NCBI GenBank assembly: GCA_031292485.1
Contig: JARLHA010000015.1
Coordinates: 62,001 to 126,000, forward strand
Length of the DNA: 64,000 bases
Origin: Mucilaginibacter sp.
Lineage (GTDB): Bacteria; Bacteroidota; Bacteroidia; Sphingobacteriales; Sphingobacteriaceae
Reading direction: 5' to 3'
In this document: piece after piece, positions 53,844 to 62,687 of the stretch
Layout of the letters: every line of letters starts with the position of its first letter
Position numbering within the stretch: the first letter of the stretch is position 1
Position numbers and translations under genes: made by a program
Notes under the pieces: generated by a model
The model's input: the letters and a program-made list of their open reading frames with translations, nothing else
What the model was told of the DNA's origin: nothing
Database searches by the model: none

Positions 53844-54908
53844 ATGAAATTCAGGATACTTGTATTGATCAACGCGGGTGCGGTGGCTGTCACCCTTTCA
53901 GCAGTTAATTATTATTTTCAGCATAGCTGGTATTATGTGGGCATCACTTTTTTTGTTACCATTATTACCAGTTTTATAGTTTTCTATTACCTGATAGAAA
54001 AGTACGTTTATTCAAAAATCAAACTCATCTATAAACTCATCCATAATTTAAAACTTGGCCGCGACCTGCGCGATGCTCTTGGTGAGCAGCTGAGCTCCGA
54101 CCCGATCAATGATGTTGAAAAGGAAGTGAAAGAGTGGGCCAAAGAAAAGAAAACCGAAATCGACGAGTTGAGAAAACAGGAGAAATTCCGGAGGGACTTT
54201 TTGTCAAATATTTCGCACGAGTTTAAAACCCCGCTGTTTGCCATACAGGGATATATTGAAGCCCTGCAGGATGATGAATTTGAGGATAAAGAACTGGCGC
54301 GGGATTTTTTGGCAAAGGCTGCAAAAAATGTTGACCGGCTAAGTTATCTTATCAAGGACCTTGACGAAATATCGAAACTCGAATCAGGTGAGATCCCCAT
54401 CAACCTAACAAGATTCAAAATAAATGACCTTATTAAGGAGGTTTTTGAGTCGATGGAAATAAAAGCCAGGCAACATAACATTAAATTAATATTCAAACAA
54501 AAATATGATGAGCCGATACTGGTAAATGCTGATCGCGAGAAGATCCGCCAGGTGCTGGTAAACCTTATTGATAACTCATTTAAATACGGAAACGAGGAAG
54601 GAAATACGTCGGTGAGCCTCTTCGAGTTGCACGACCAGGTGCTGGTTGAAGTAACTGATAATGGCATCGGAATTGAAGAAAAATACCTTCCCAGGCTATT
54701 TGAGCGCTTTTTCAGGACGGATAGCAGCCGTTCGAGGCAGATAGGCGGCTCTGGTTTAGGGCTGGCCATCGTTAAACATATTATTGAGGCTCATGAGCAA
54801 ACCATTAATGTGCGAAGCACTGAGGGATTAGGGTCGACCTTTGGCTTTACGCTTCAAAAATCCAAGCAGAGTTTACCTTTCCCTAACATACCTGTTCTAA
54901 AAACTTAA
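53844..54908 (+). CDS. PhoR-like sensor histidine kinase
   Basis: 354 residues. Two membrane helices (residues ~5-24 and ~30-54) with almost no periplasmic loop lead to a HAMP-like linker, a HisKA domain FLSNISHEFKTPLFAIQGY with His125, and HATPase_c with N-box QVLVNLIDNSFKYG, DNGIGI and GSGLGLAIVKHIIEAH. Lack of a large sensor domain fits a PhoR-type kinase that listens to a transporter complex. DUF47 and the phosphate permease follow at once. The partner regulator is not in the window. Confidence 0.85.
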   Translation: MKFRILVLINAGAVAVTLSAVNYYFQHSWYYVGITFFVTIITSFIVFYYLIEKYVYSKIKLIYKLIHNLKLGRDLRDALGEQLSSDPINDVEKEVKEWAKEKKTEIDELRKQEKFRRDFLSNISHEFKTPLFAIQGYIEALQDDEFEDKELARDFLAKAAKNVDRLSYLIKDLDEISKLESGEIPINLTRFKINDLIKEVFESMEIKARQHNIKLIFKQKYDEPILVNADREKIRQVLVNLIDNSFKYGNEEGNTSVSLFELHDQVLVEVTDNGIGIEEKYLPRLFERFFRTDSSRSRQIGGSGLGLAIVKHIIEAHEQTINVRSTEGLGSTFGFTLQKSKQSLPFPNIPVLKT

Positions 54909-54938
54909 CATTAACTTAACGTTGCAACGTTACCTTTG
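54904..54938 (+). promoter_or_regulatory. 11-bp direct repeats and promoter of the DUF47-PiT pair
   Basis: CTTAAC at 54904-54909 is repeated at 54915-54920, 11 bp apart, and a full -7 box TACCTTTG is at 54931-54938, ten bp further on. The arrangement matches the one before the kinase gene. The first repeat overlaps the kinase stop codon. Confidence 0.6.
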
Positions 54939-54956
54939 CGCAAATCCACTTAAAAA

Positions 54957-55607
54957 ATGTCACTTAACAGCATCTTCCAGTACTTCACCCCGAAAGATAA
55001 AAAAGTATTTTTTCCATTGTTTGAGCAGGCAGCAAATAACGCTGTTGTGATGGCAACCATTTTGGTTGAAGCTGTTAATACCACAAACCCGGCTACCCGC
55101 GAGGACCTGATACGACAAATTGATAAGTTAGAAAATAAAGGTGATGAGATAACCCATCAACTGTACCTTGAGCTGGGCAAAAACTTTATCACTCCCTTTG
55201 ACCGTGAAGATATACATCAGTTGGCATCGGCAATTGACGATGTTGCCGACAATATCCAGGGCGCTGCAAACAGGATGAGCTTATACCGGATCGATGATTT
55301 TAATGAGCACATTAAAAAGTTGTCTGACCTGATTTTGCAGGCGAGCATTGAACTTGAAAAAGCCGTCAGGGAATTAAGGGACCTGAGAAATAAACGCAAT
55401 ATAGCAGACTCGTGTATTCGGATAAACAGCGTTGAAAACCAGGCCGACCATGTTTTTGACCGTGCCGTTGCTGATCTGTTTTTATATGAAACAGATGCGA
55501 TCCGTCTGATTAAATATAAAGAGATCCTGTCTTCGCTGGAAACGGCCACTGACATGTGCGAAGATGCCGCAAATGTTATGGAATCTATTTTAGTTAAAAA
55601 CGCATAA
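54957..55607 (+). CDS. DUF47 (PhoU-like) protein
   Basis: 216 residues, all helical, with the PhoU-type metal-binding repeats ENKGDEITHQLYLELGKNFITPFDREDIHQLASAIDDVADNIQ and SVENQADHVFDRAVADLF. In bacteria and archaea DUF47 proteins modulate the PiT permease encoded next to them; here the gap is 10 bp. Confidence 0.93.
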   Translation: MSLNSIFQYFTPKDKKVFFPLFEQAANNAVVMATILVEAVNTTNPATREDLIRQIDKLENKGDEITHQLYLELGKNFITPFDREDIHQLASAIDDVADNIQGAANRMSLYRIDDFNEHIKKLSDLILQASIELEKAVRELRDLRNKRNIADSCIRINSVENQADHVFDRAVADLFLYETDAIRLIKYKEILSSLETATDMCEDAANVMESILVKNA

Positions 55608-55617
55608 GCAGTAAACG

Positions 55618-56622
55618 ATGACACCCATACTTGTAGTTGTTATTTGCCTTGCCCTGCTGTTTGATTATACCAATGGTTTCCATGATGCTGCTAACTCAAT
55701 AGCGACCATCGTTTCAACTAAGGTGCTTTCGCCCTTCCAGGCGGTGATGTGGGCGGCTGCCTTTAATTTTTTGGTTTATTTTTTTGTTAAAGACCATAAA
55801 GTAGCCAATACCATATCAAAAATTGTTAACACACATTATGTAACAATGAACGTGATCCTGGCGGGACTGATAGCAGCCATTAGCTGGAATTTAATTACCT
55901 GGTGGTTTGGGATTCCTTCCAGTTCCTCACACACGCTTATCGGCGGTTTTGCCGGCGCTGGTATTACAAATGCCCTTTATATGGGTTCAGGTGTTTTAAA
56001 CGCGGTAAATACGGGTTATATTTTAACCATCCTTGCCTATATAGTATTGGCTCCTGTAATAGGCCTGGTAATAGCCTATCTCGTCACCATATTGATCCTG
56101 CATATCTGCAAAAGAGCCCGGCCGGCCACCGCCGAGCGTTGGTTTAAACGCCTGCAACTACTATCGTCGGCGGCGCTAAGCTACGCGCATGGTGGTAATG
56201 ATGCTCAGAAAGTAATGGGAATTTTGTATGTGGCGGTTATTACAGCCCATGTTATTAAACAGGGCGACCCGATGCCAAACTGGATACCATTGGCCTGTTA
56301 CTCTGCTATTGCACTGGGAACAATGAGCGGCGGCTGGAAGATCGTAAAAACAATGGGGTCAAGAATTACCAAAATCACTCCCCTGGAAGGCGTAAGCGCT
56401 GAAACCGCCGGCGCATTGACCTTGTTCTTTACCCAATATTTTGGCATTCCTGTTTCAACTACACATACTATTACGGGTTCAATAATTGGTGTTGGCTTAA
56501 CAAAACGTTTATCTGCGGTACGGTGGGGGCTAACACTCAATATTATTTGGGCATGGGTAATCACTATTCCGGTTTCGGCGCTTATCGCGGCGATAATTTT
56601 TGCCATTTTAAGGGTGTTTTAA
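55618..56622 (+). CDS. pit: PiT-family inorganic phosphate transporter
   Basis: 334 residues with about ten membrane helices. Both inverted PiT signatures are present: FDYTNGFHDAANSIAT near the start, SYAHGGNDAQKVMG at ~195 and the GIPSSSSHTLIGG / GIPVSTTHTITGS pair. It imports phosphate (as metal phosphate) driven by protons or sodium. It is co-transcribed with DUF47. Confidence 0.95.
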   Translation: MTPILVVVICLALLFDYTNGFHDAANSIATIVSTKVLSPFQAVMWAAAFNFLVYFFVKDHKVANTISKIVNTHYVTMNVILAGLIAAISWNLITWWFGIPSSSSHTLIGGFAGAGITNALYMGSGVLNAVNTGYILTILAYIVLAPVIGLVIAYLVTILILHICKRARPATAERWFKRLQLLSSAALSYAHGGNDAQKVMGILYVAVITAHVIKQGDPMPNWIPLACYSAIALGTMSGGWKIVKTMGSRITKITPLEGVSAETAGALTLFFTQYFGIPVSTTHTITGSIIGVGLTKRLSAVRWGLTLNIIWAWVITIPVSALIAAIIFAILRVF

Positions 56623-56726
56623 TTACGGTGTGATATCTTGTTGAAGCGTGAAATTGTTAGGGTTGATATAACTAATCAAACCAAATTGCTATTATTGCAG
56701 TAAGATAAATAATTTACCCGCTGACA

Positions 56727-57449
56727 ATGAAAACACTACTACTGCTTGTTCCCGCCCTGTTTTTTTCGTTTACTTTTTCCGGTAATACTGAAATCCGAAA
56801 CGCTCCGGAGAAATACCAGTTTCAATTACCCTCAACTTCCGAGATCGGCAAAGGGCTGAAAGGCGCCTTGCTTCAGGGCACCTCGAAAAGTACCGATCAA
56901 CTTTCTGCCGTGAATGGGTTTTTTGGCAACGCCGCAATAAAGATCGTCTTTCCGCCGGAGGCGAAAAGCGCGGAGAAAACACTCCGCAGCCTTGGCTTTA
57001 ATAAATTGTGTGATAATGTTATTCTTTCATTAAACCGGGCGGCGGAAGACGCCGCCAAACAGGCGAAGCCTATATTTATCGACGCGATCAAAAAAATGAC
57101 ACTACAGGATGTTAACAAAATTTTGTTTGGCCCGCAGGATGCCGCAACGCAATATTTTAAACAAACTACTTCGGCAGAATTAACCCTGGCTTTTAAACCG
57201 GTGATAAATGCAAGTTTAAGCAAAGTAGGCGCCACAAAATACTACGGCGATGCTGCCGGAGAATACAATAAACTTCCGTTTGTTAAAAGATTAAATCCGG
57301 ACCTTGGTGATTATGCCACGCAAAAAGCAATTGACGGTTTGTTTTACCAGATTGCCCTGGAAGAATTGAATATCCGGAAAAATATCGGCGCTCGTTCAAC
57401 TCCGTTATTGCAAAAAGTATTTGCTTTTGCCGACAGCAAGAAACACTAA
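56727..57449 (+). CDS. DUF4197 periplasmic protein
   Basis: 240 residues with a signal peptide (MKTLLLLVPALFFSFTFSGN). The mature part is helical and has the DUF4197 pattern: GLKGALLQGTSKSTDQLSAVNGFFGNAAIKIVFPPEA, LGFNKLCDNVILSLNRAAEDAAKQAKPIFIDAIKKMT and TQKAIDGLFYQIALEELNIRKN. Function unknown. Convergent with the anti-sigma gene, only 6 bp between stops. Confidence 0.88.
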   Translation: MKTLLLLVPALFFSFTFSGNTEIRNAPEKYQFQLPSTSEIGKGLKGALLQGTSKSTDQLSAVNGFFGNAAIKIVFPPEAKSAEKTLRSLGFNKLCDNVILSLNRAAEDAAKQAKPIFIDAIKKMTLQDVNKILFGPQDAATQYFKQTTSAELTLAFKPVINASLSKVGATKYYGDAAGEYNKLPFVKRLNPDLGDYATQKAIDGLFYQIALEELNIRKNIGARSTPLLQKVFAFADSKKH

Positions 57450-57455
57450 AAAAAC

Positions 57456-58847
57456 TTAGTTAACAAACCTGATTCGTAAATAAACCAACTCGGGCCTTTT
57501 GCCTGAATTCGCCACCCATTGCGGCCCCTCTTTAATCAGGGCGGCCGATTTTTTATCAGTGGCCGGGCTGATCCCTTTTATCACTGTAATAGCGGTAATT
57601 AGGCCATCGCTCCCGACAATAAAGGAAAGTTTTACCACACCGTTTTTGTGATCGGGGGAAACAGCATTTGCTTTTAAGTATTTTTTGAATTCGCTCCAGC
57701 CATTTTTTGGGTGGGCGTTCACCACAGTCGCTTGTTCATCCGTCTCTTTATTTTGTGAAGTATAACCCGTAACCACTACCTCGCTTAGGGAACTGCTGCT
57801 GGGCGCTAACGCTATGTTTTTAACGGAATCGCGGTTATTGGCACTCACCTGGCGTGTCTGGTACCCAGCTCCTGCGATAACCAGCTTATTGCGGCTGCTG
57901 TCGGCTTTTAATTGAAATCGCCCTTCAGCATCCGTTTTGGTAACTTTATTGGTGCCTGCAACCTTTACAGAGGCGCCCTGGATAGGCAGACCGTCGTCCT
58001 GCGCGATCACCCGGCCCTGGATGCTTTGATTGTTTAAAAGCTGGCTCATCGCCAGCCCGCCCGTTACCCCGCCACTGCCGGCAAGTTTATTCAAATCGGC
58101 CTCCCTGGCGTTATTATTGTGAATAGTTACGCCGGGTGCTTTAGCCGGTAACTGTTGTACGGTGAGGTTTTTATCGGCACTCGTTACCAAAAGGGATTTC
58201 CTGACGAACGATGACGTATCAGCGTTCTTCTTTGCCTTATATTCCATTACAATCATTTCGTCCACCGGTGTAGAATCGGCCGGCGCGTTATTTCCGGTTT
58301 TGCTGCCGGCCACTGTTGGCTTAACCACCAGTTCCTGAAGGGTTGGCGGTTTTTTAGCAACGGCCTCGTCTGCTGCAACAGTTGACCGCATTGTGTGCGT
58401 TGGTTTTTTGGAGATGCTTGCCGTTTTATCTTTTTCAGCTGGTTTTATGGGGGGCGCAACCGGAGCTTTCGCTACGTCAGCAGGTGCGCCTGCTGGTTTT
58501 TGCAAATCGAAATTGGTTGCCAGTACTTTTTCTTTACGTGAGCTGCTATTGTTGCTGTAATACCACCATACTCCCGCCGTACAGAACACCAATACAGATG
58601 CAGCAATGCTTAAAAACCTGAACGGGAACACCCTTCCTTTTTTGGGTTCCATGCGGCTTTTTAATCGCGCCGATAATTCGTCAAGCTGGTTTTGCTGATC
58701 AGCCTTTGCGGATGCGTAGCCCTCAAGTGCATCCATTAAAAACGGATCGTCCTGTGCACGCCGTTCAAGCTGGTGCATAGCCTTTGTATCAAGCTCCCCG
58801 TTCAGGTACTTCCTTATTTGCAATATATCGGCGTCTTTTTTATGCAC
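57456..58847 (-). CDS. Membrane anti-sigma-like protein with CarboxypepD and TonB-like C-terminal domains
   Basis: 463 residues. Residues 1-70 form a helical, zinc-less anti-sigma-like head (ADILQIRKYLNGELDTKAMHQLERRAQDDPFLMDALEGY); one membrane helix (FLSIAASVLVFCTAGVWWYY) is near 80-100; a Pro/Lys-rich linker follows. A carboxypeptidase-regulatory-like domain (QGRVIAQDDGLPIQGASVKVAG) spans ~275-350, and the last ~90 residues are TonB C-terminal-like (GWSEFKKYLKANAV, VVKLSFIVGSDGLITAITVIKG). This suggests a transmembrane signal transducer reading a periplasmic or outer-membrane partner. The start overlaps the sigma gene by 8 bp. Confidence 0.85.
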   Translation of the reverse strand: MHKKDADILQIRKYLNGELDTKAMHQLERRAQDDPFLMDALEGYASAKADQQNQLDELSARLKSRMEPKKGRVFPFRFLSIAASVLVFCTAGVWWYYSNNSSSRKEKVLATNFDLQKPAGAPADVAKAPVAPPIKPAEKDKTASISKKPTHTMRSTVAADEAVAKKPPTLQELVVKPTVAGSKTGNNAPADSTPVDEMIVMEYKAKKNADTSSFVRKSLLVTSADKNLTVQQLPAKAPGVTIHNNNAREADLNKLAGSGGVTGGLAMSQLLNNQSIQGRVIAQDDGLPIQGASVKVAGTNKVTKTDAEGRFQLKADSSRNKLVIAGAGYQTRQVSANNRDSVKNIALAPSSSSLSEVVVTGYTSQNKETDEQATVVNAHPKNGWSEFKKYLKANAVSPDHKNGVVKLSFIVGSDGLITAITVIKGISPATDKKSAALIKEGPQWVANSGKRPELVYLRIRFVN

Positions 58848-59409
58848 TATTCTTCTCCAGGCAAATTTTAAGGTTACGTTTCCCGTTTTGGATATAACTT
58901 TTTACATCATTTAAGCTAAAACCAGTGCTGTCGGCTATTTCCCGGTAGCACTTTTCACTAAAGTAAAACAATTTAATACTTTGTTTTTGATTCGCGGGCA
59001 GTTTTTTCATACACAATTCCAGCGCTTTAAGGGCTGCTTCGCGATTATCAGTATCAGGATGCAAAACAGGGGTAAATTCCATAAAATCATCCAAATTTAC
59101 CATCTCCATCTTTTTTCCAGACCGTAGCTGCATTAAACAATAATTTCGGCTTAATACATACAGCCAGCTTCTAAACTGTTTGATATCGTGCTGCCTGGCT
59201 TTACCTATTATTTCTTCAAAAATCCCCATCACTGCGTCTTTCGCCAACTCTTCATCCTTTAAATATTTCAGGCAAACACCGTAAATTAACGGCATTTGCT
59301 TTTCAAACAATTGCCCCAAAACCGAAAGGTCACCACGTTCGCGGTAACTATTCAGTAACTTAACATCGTCTGCGTCATGCAGGTTTTTTGGCCGGGTAAA
59401 AAAAGTCAT
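58840..59409 (-). CDS. ECF-type RNA polymerase sigma factor
   Basis: 189 residues with sigma region 2 (LGQLFEKQMPLIYGVCLKYLKDEELAKDAVMGIFEEI, then FRSWLYVLSRNYCLMQLRS) and region 4 (KKLPANQKQSIKLFYFSEKCYREIADSTGFSLNDVKSYIQNGKRNLKICLEK). It directs RNA polymerase to a small regulon controlled by the anti-sigma protein whose start it overlaps by 8 bp. Confidence 0.9.
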   Translation of the reverse strand: MTFFTRPKNLHDADDVKLLNSYRERGDLSVLGQLFEKQMPLIYGVCLKYLKDEELAKDAVMGIFEEIIGKARQHDIKQFRSWLYVLSRNYCLMQLRSGKKMEMVNLDDFMEFTPVLHPDTDNREAALKALELCMKKLPANQKQSIKLFYFSEKCYREIADSTGFSLNDVKSYIQNGKRNLKICLEKNSA

Positions 59410-59726
59410 TTATAGGGGGACTAAAATAAATGTTTTTAATGGTTTATGGAAATGGCATGGGATGTTGAATTAGCGGGATTAGCATTTTCCCAATGTGAAA
59501 CAGAATTTCCACATACCGTTATGCCCCCGACTCAAATAGATACCCTGTAATTAATTTAAAAGAAAAACAATATCTTAAAGCAAAAATTATGCAGCAAGTG
59601 TTAATGATTAAGTACTATGGCATACTGTTTGCCTTACCATTAACAAGTATTTGAAATTGCATTTTATAAAATAAAAACGTTAATTTTAACAAATCAAAGA
59701 CCCACAATTCAAAACCCTGATTAACC
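59410..59726. other. Divergent intergenic region, 317 bp, no gene found
   Basis: AT-rich gap between the sigma gene (minus) and a response regulator (plus). No ORF, hairpin with T-run or consensus promoter stands out. Confidence 0.5.
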
Positions 59727-60134
59727 ATGTGCAAACTTGTTGTTATTGATGATAACCCCACAGATCACTATATTATGCAGCGGTTATTGCATAATAATTA
59801 TAACTGTGAACAAGCCACGTATACGTATGATGGCCGGTTGGTTTTAGATTACCTTGAACAAAATAAAGAAACAGGCTCACTGCCGGATTTAATTTTACTT
59901 GACCTTGATATGCCGGAACTCACCGGCTGGGAATTCCTTGACGAACTGGAAACATTTAACACAGGCGCCAAAAAAAGAGTCCAGGTACATATTATGAGTT
60001 CTTCCATTCGCTCAGCAGATGTTTTTCATTCAAAGAAATATGCCTGCGTAAATTCGTTCATGACCAAACCCTTATCAAGGGACCTGGTGAACAAGATTTG
60101 CGAAGAGGCGTCACCGGGCCGCAATGTTGCCTGA
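59727..60134 (+). CDS. Single-domain CheY-like response regulator
   Basis: 135 residues, receiver domain only. Acidic pocket DD at 8-9, phospho-acceptor Asp59 in LILLDLDMPELTG, Thr/Ser position HIMSSSI and Lys in FMTKPLS are present. No kinase is adjacent. It ends at a strong terminator, so it is a single-gene unit. Confidence 0.9.
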   Translation: MCKLVVIDDNPTDHYIMQRLLHNNYNCEQATYTYDGRLVLDYLEQNKETGSLPDLILLDLDMPELTGWEFLDELETFNTGAKKRVQVHIMSSSIRSADVFHSKKYACVNSFMTKPLSRDLVNKICEEASPGRNVA

Positions 60135-60171
60135 TCATTAAACCAGAAAATTATTTTTGAGCAATACCTTA

Positions 60172-60210
60172 AGCAAGGAGGGCTGTGCTAAGCCTTCCTT
60201 TGCTGTTTTT
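60172..60210 (+). terminator. Terminator of the CheY-like gene
   Basis: The long stem AGCAAGGAGGGCT/AGCCTTCCTTTGCT (small bulge) is followed by five T. Confidence 0.83.
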
Positions 60211-60290
60211 ATGATTTCCGGATCCTGATTCTTCCCTCTTGGCTCTTACCTCTTGATTCCTCATTCTTTTCCCTTATTTTTACAGCCGCA

Positions 60291-61040
60291 ATGGCCATCC
60301 GAAATAAATTATACTTCGCTTCCGACTTTCACCTGGGTACGGGTACCTACCAAAAATCCCGCGAACGTGAAGATCGCCTGGTGCGCTGGCTCGATAGCAT
60401 CAGGCATGACGCCGCTGAAGTGTTTTTAATGGGCGATGTATTTGATTTCTGGTTCGAATATAAAACGGTAGTGCCCAAAGGATATATCCGCTTTTTAGGC
60501 AAACTTGCCGAATTGGCCGACGCCGGCGTAAAGCTTTATTTCTTTAAGGGCAATCATGATATGTGGATGTTTGATTATTTTGAAACCGAACTGGGCGCAA
60601 CCATCATCAGCAACGAACTTGAAATAGAGCGTAACGGCAAAAAGTTTTACCTGCACCATGGCGACGGCCTTGGCCCCGGCGATAACTTTTATAAAATACT
60701 AAAGAAAATATTCCGCAGTAAGCTTTGCCAATGGCTGTTTGCCAGGATACACCCTAACCTGGGAGTGGGGATTGCCAACTACTGGTCGCGTAACAGCCGG
60801 ATAGCCAACGAAAAAAAGGACGACCATAAACCGGGGGAGCAGGAATGGCTGGTGGTTTATTGCGGCGAAGTGCTGCAAACCCATGTTTATGACTACATGA
60901 TCTTCGGGCACCGGCATATGCCTTTGGATATTCAGCTAAGCCCCCAAACCCGTTACATCAACCTGGGCGAATGGGTGTCAAATAACACCTATGCCTCTTT
61001 CGACGGCGAAACCGTTACCCTGCATTACTTTGAAAAATAA
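60291..61040 (+). CDS. lpxH: UDP-2,3-diacylglucosamine pyrophosphatase
   Basis: 249 residues. All calcineurin-type metal motifs are seen: FASDFHLG, GDVFDFWFEY, KGNHDMW, HHGDGLGPG and FGHRHMPLD. It splits UDP-2,3-diacylglucosamine to lipid X in lipid A synthesis, at the inner face of the inner membrane. The TATTTTTA word just upstream may be its -7 box. Confidence 0.92.
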   Translation: MAIRNKLYFASDFHLGTGTYQKSREREDRLVRWLDSIRHDAAEVFLMGDVFDFWFEYKTVVPKGYIRFLGKLAELADAGVKLYFFKGNHDMWMFDYFETELGATIISNELEIERNGKKFYLHHGDGLGPGDNFYKILKKIFRSKLCQWLFARIHPNLGVGIANYWSRNSRIANEKKDDHKPGEQEWLVVYCGEVLQTHVYDYMIFGHRHMPLDIQLSPQTRYINLGEWVSNNTYASFDGETVTLHYFEK

Positions 61041-61108
61041 AATTTAAAAAATGCCCCTTTTGTTTTTGTTCCCACGCTTAAAGAAAAAACACAAAGCATA
61101 ATTGCAGC

Positions 61109-61277
61109 TACCCTCTTTATGGCTTGCCATAGAGAGGGTGGTCGAGCGTAGCGATGACCGGGTGAGTCACCCCCCGGCGGACATTACCGCCAATGCGTGT
61201 CGGCGAGTCTACTCACCCCAGCGTTCCGCCCCTTCGGCGGACGCTGACCCTCTCTTCGGCAAGCCGAAAAGAGGGTA
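61109..61277. mobile_element. MITE-like element with 31-bp imperfect terminal inverted repeats
   Basis: The end 61109-61139 and the reverse complement of 61247-61277 agree in 27 of 31 positions (both begin TACCCTCTTT and contain GGCTTGCC). Each end is itself a hairpin. An inner hairpin AGCGTTCCGCC/GGCGGACGCT is at 61220-61245, and GGGTGAGTCACCC words lie in the middle. It is 169 bp, GC-rich and non-coding, in the gap between lpxH and comM. Confidence 0.75.
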
Positions 61278-61362
61278 AAAAAAGATTACTCATATTATTC
61301 CAAATCTGCATTCACTCCTAAATAAAATTATTTACCTTTCGCCTTGAACAAACTTTATCAGC

Positions 61363-62259
61363 GTGTTGGTTAAAACTTTTGGCAGTGCAGTATATGGTAT
61401 CGAGGCGATCACCATCACCATGGAGGTAAATATCAGCGGCGGCGGCAAACCTTTCTACCTCATCGTGGGTCTGCCTGACAATGCCGTGCGCGAATCCATG
61501 CAGCGGGTTGAAGCCGCCCTGCAAACCAATAACTTCCGGATGCCGCGGCAAAAAATCATTGTAAACATGGCGCCAGCCGATATCCGCAAAGAAGGCTCGG
61601 CATACGACCTTCCCATAGCCATCGGCATCCTCGCCAGTTCGGGCCAGGTGGAGAACGAGGACCTTGATAAATACATCATCATGGGCGAACTATCGCTTGA
61701 TGGTGGCCTGCAGCCCATCAAAGGCGCCTTGCCCATCGCCATACAGGCCCGGAAAGAAGGTTATAAAGGTTTTATCCTGCCCAAGCAAAATGCCCGCGAA
61801 GCGGCCATTGTAAACGACCTGGAAGTGTATGGCGTGGAAAGCATCAGCGAAGTTGCCGACTTTTTTAATGGCAAAACACAGCTGACCGCCGAAGTGGTTA
61901 ACACCCGCGAAGAATTTTATAAAAGCCTTACCAGCTACGACAGTGACTTTAGCGAAGTGCGCGGCCAGGAAAACATTAAACGCGCCCTTGAAATTGCCGC
62001 AGCAGGCGGGCATAACGTGATACTGATCGGTCCGCCCGGCGCGGGTAAAACCATGCTGGCCCGCAGGCTGCCCTCTATTTTGCCGCCTTTGAGTTTACAC
62101 GAATCGCTGGAGACCACCAAGATCCATTCGGTAGCCGGTAAGCTGGCCGCTGCGGATGCGCTGGTGACTACGCGTCCCTTCCGTTCCCCGCACCATACCA
62201 TTAGTGATATAGTAGTTTTTAATGTGGAGGTGAAAAATTTAGTAAACATTACAATTTAA
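61363..62259 (+). pseudogene. comM: ComM/YifB Mg-chelatase-like ATPase, interrupted
   Basis: GTG start, residues MLVKTFGSAVYGIEAITITMEVNISGG in the usual YifB place. The N-terminal ChlI-type domain (GLPDNAVRESMQRVEAAL, NMAPADIRKEGSAYDLPIAIG) and Walker A (LIGPPGAGKTMLARRLP) are intact. After RPFRSPHHTISD the family continues with a VALVGGGxxPxPGEISLAHxGVLFLDELPEF-type block, but here the frame runs into IVVFNVEVKNLVNITI and stops after 298 residues, against about 510 in complete members. From about 62206 the DNA becomes AT-rich and foreign. The Walker B and C-terminal domains are missing, so DNA-branch-migration activity for natural transformation should be lost. Confidence 0.85.
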
Positions 62260-62509
62260 CAATTAAATAACCCTCAGTAACCTTTGAAATTGAAATTACT
62301 GGTTTGTCTGAATTTTTACGAAGTTTATTATAGTAATAACTTGACGGACTTGATTTTAGATTGGTTTTTTTCCAGTCGTCCTCAGTTATAATTAATCCCT
62401 GATGTTGTTTTAAACCATCTATTTCGGATTTAAAGACAATTGGTTTTTTACCACCTTTCTGTTGTTCTAAAAGGACTTTAACTTCTTGTTGATTGATAAC
62501 TTTTAACAT
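62249..62509 (-). CDS. Unknown small protein of the inserted element
   Basis: 86 residues (MLKVINQQEVKVLLEQQKGG at the start; C-terminal ISISKVTEGYLIVKL). Lysine-rich, mixed helix and strand, no motif known to me. It is the first ORF after the comM breakpoint and its stop lies within the junction region. It faces the plus-strand genes across a 175-bp gap that holds a nested inverted repeat, an arrangement often seen for a repressor gene; that role is a guess. Confidence 0.6.
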   Translation of the reverse strand: MLKVINQQEVKVLLEQQKGGKKPIVFKSEIDGLKQHQGLIITEDDWKKTNLKSSPSSYYYNKLRKNSDKPVISISKVTEGYLIVKL

Positions 62510-62634
62510 GACAATTAATATTTAAGTATCGAGAACCACTCCCGATATTCAATGGTAAGGAGGATATTTAAAAATTCGGAATTATTTAACGATAAGTTCC
62601 CCACATCCTAAAAAACATATTTCAATTCTAATAT

Positions 62635-62687
62635 ATAAGAGTATGAACCAACCCAAATCGGTTCAATAAAACCTAATTACTCTTATG
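62635..62687. promoter_or_regulatory. Nested inverted repeats over the start of the acidic ORF
   Basis: ATAAGAGTA (62635-62643) is complementary to TACTCTTAT (62678-62686), and directly inside TGAACC (62644-62649) is complementary to GGTTCA (62660-62665). The ATG of the next gene (62685) lies in the right outer arm, so an mRNA hairpin could hide the start. Confidence 0.6.
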
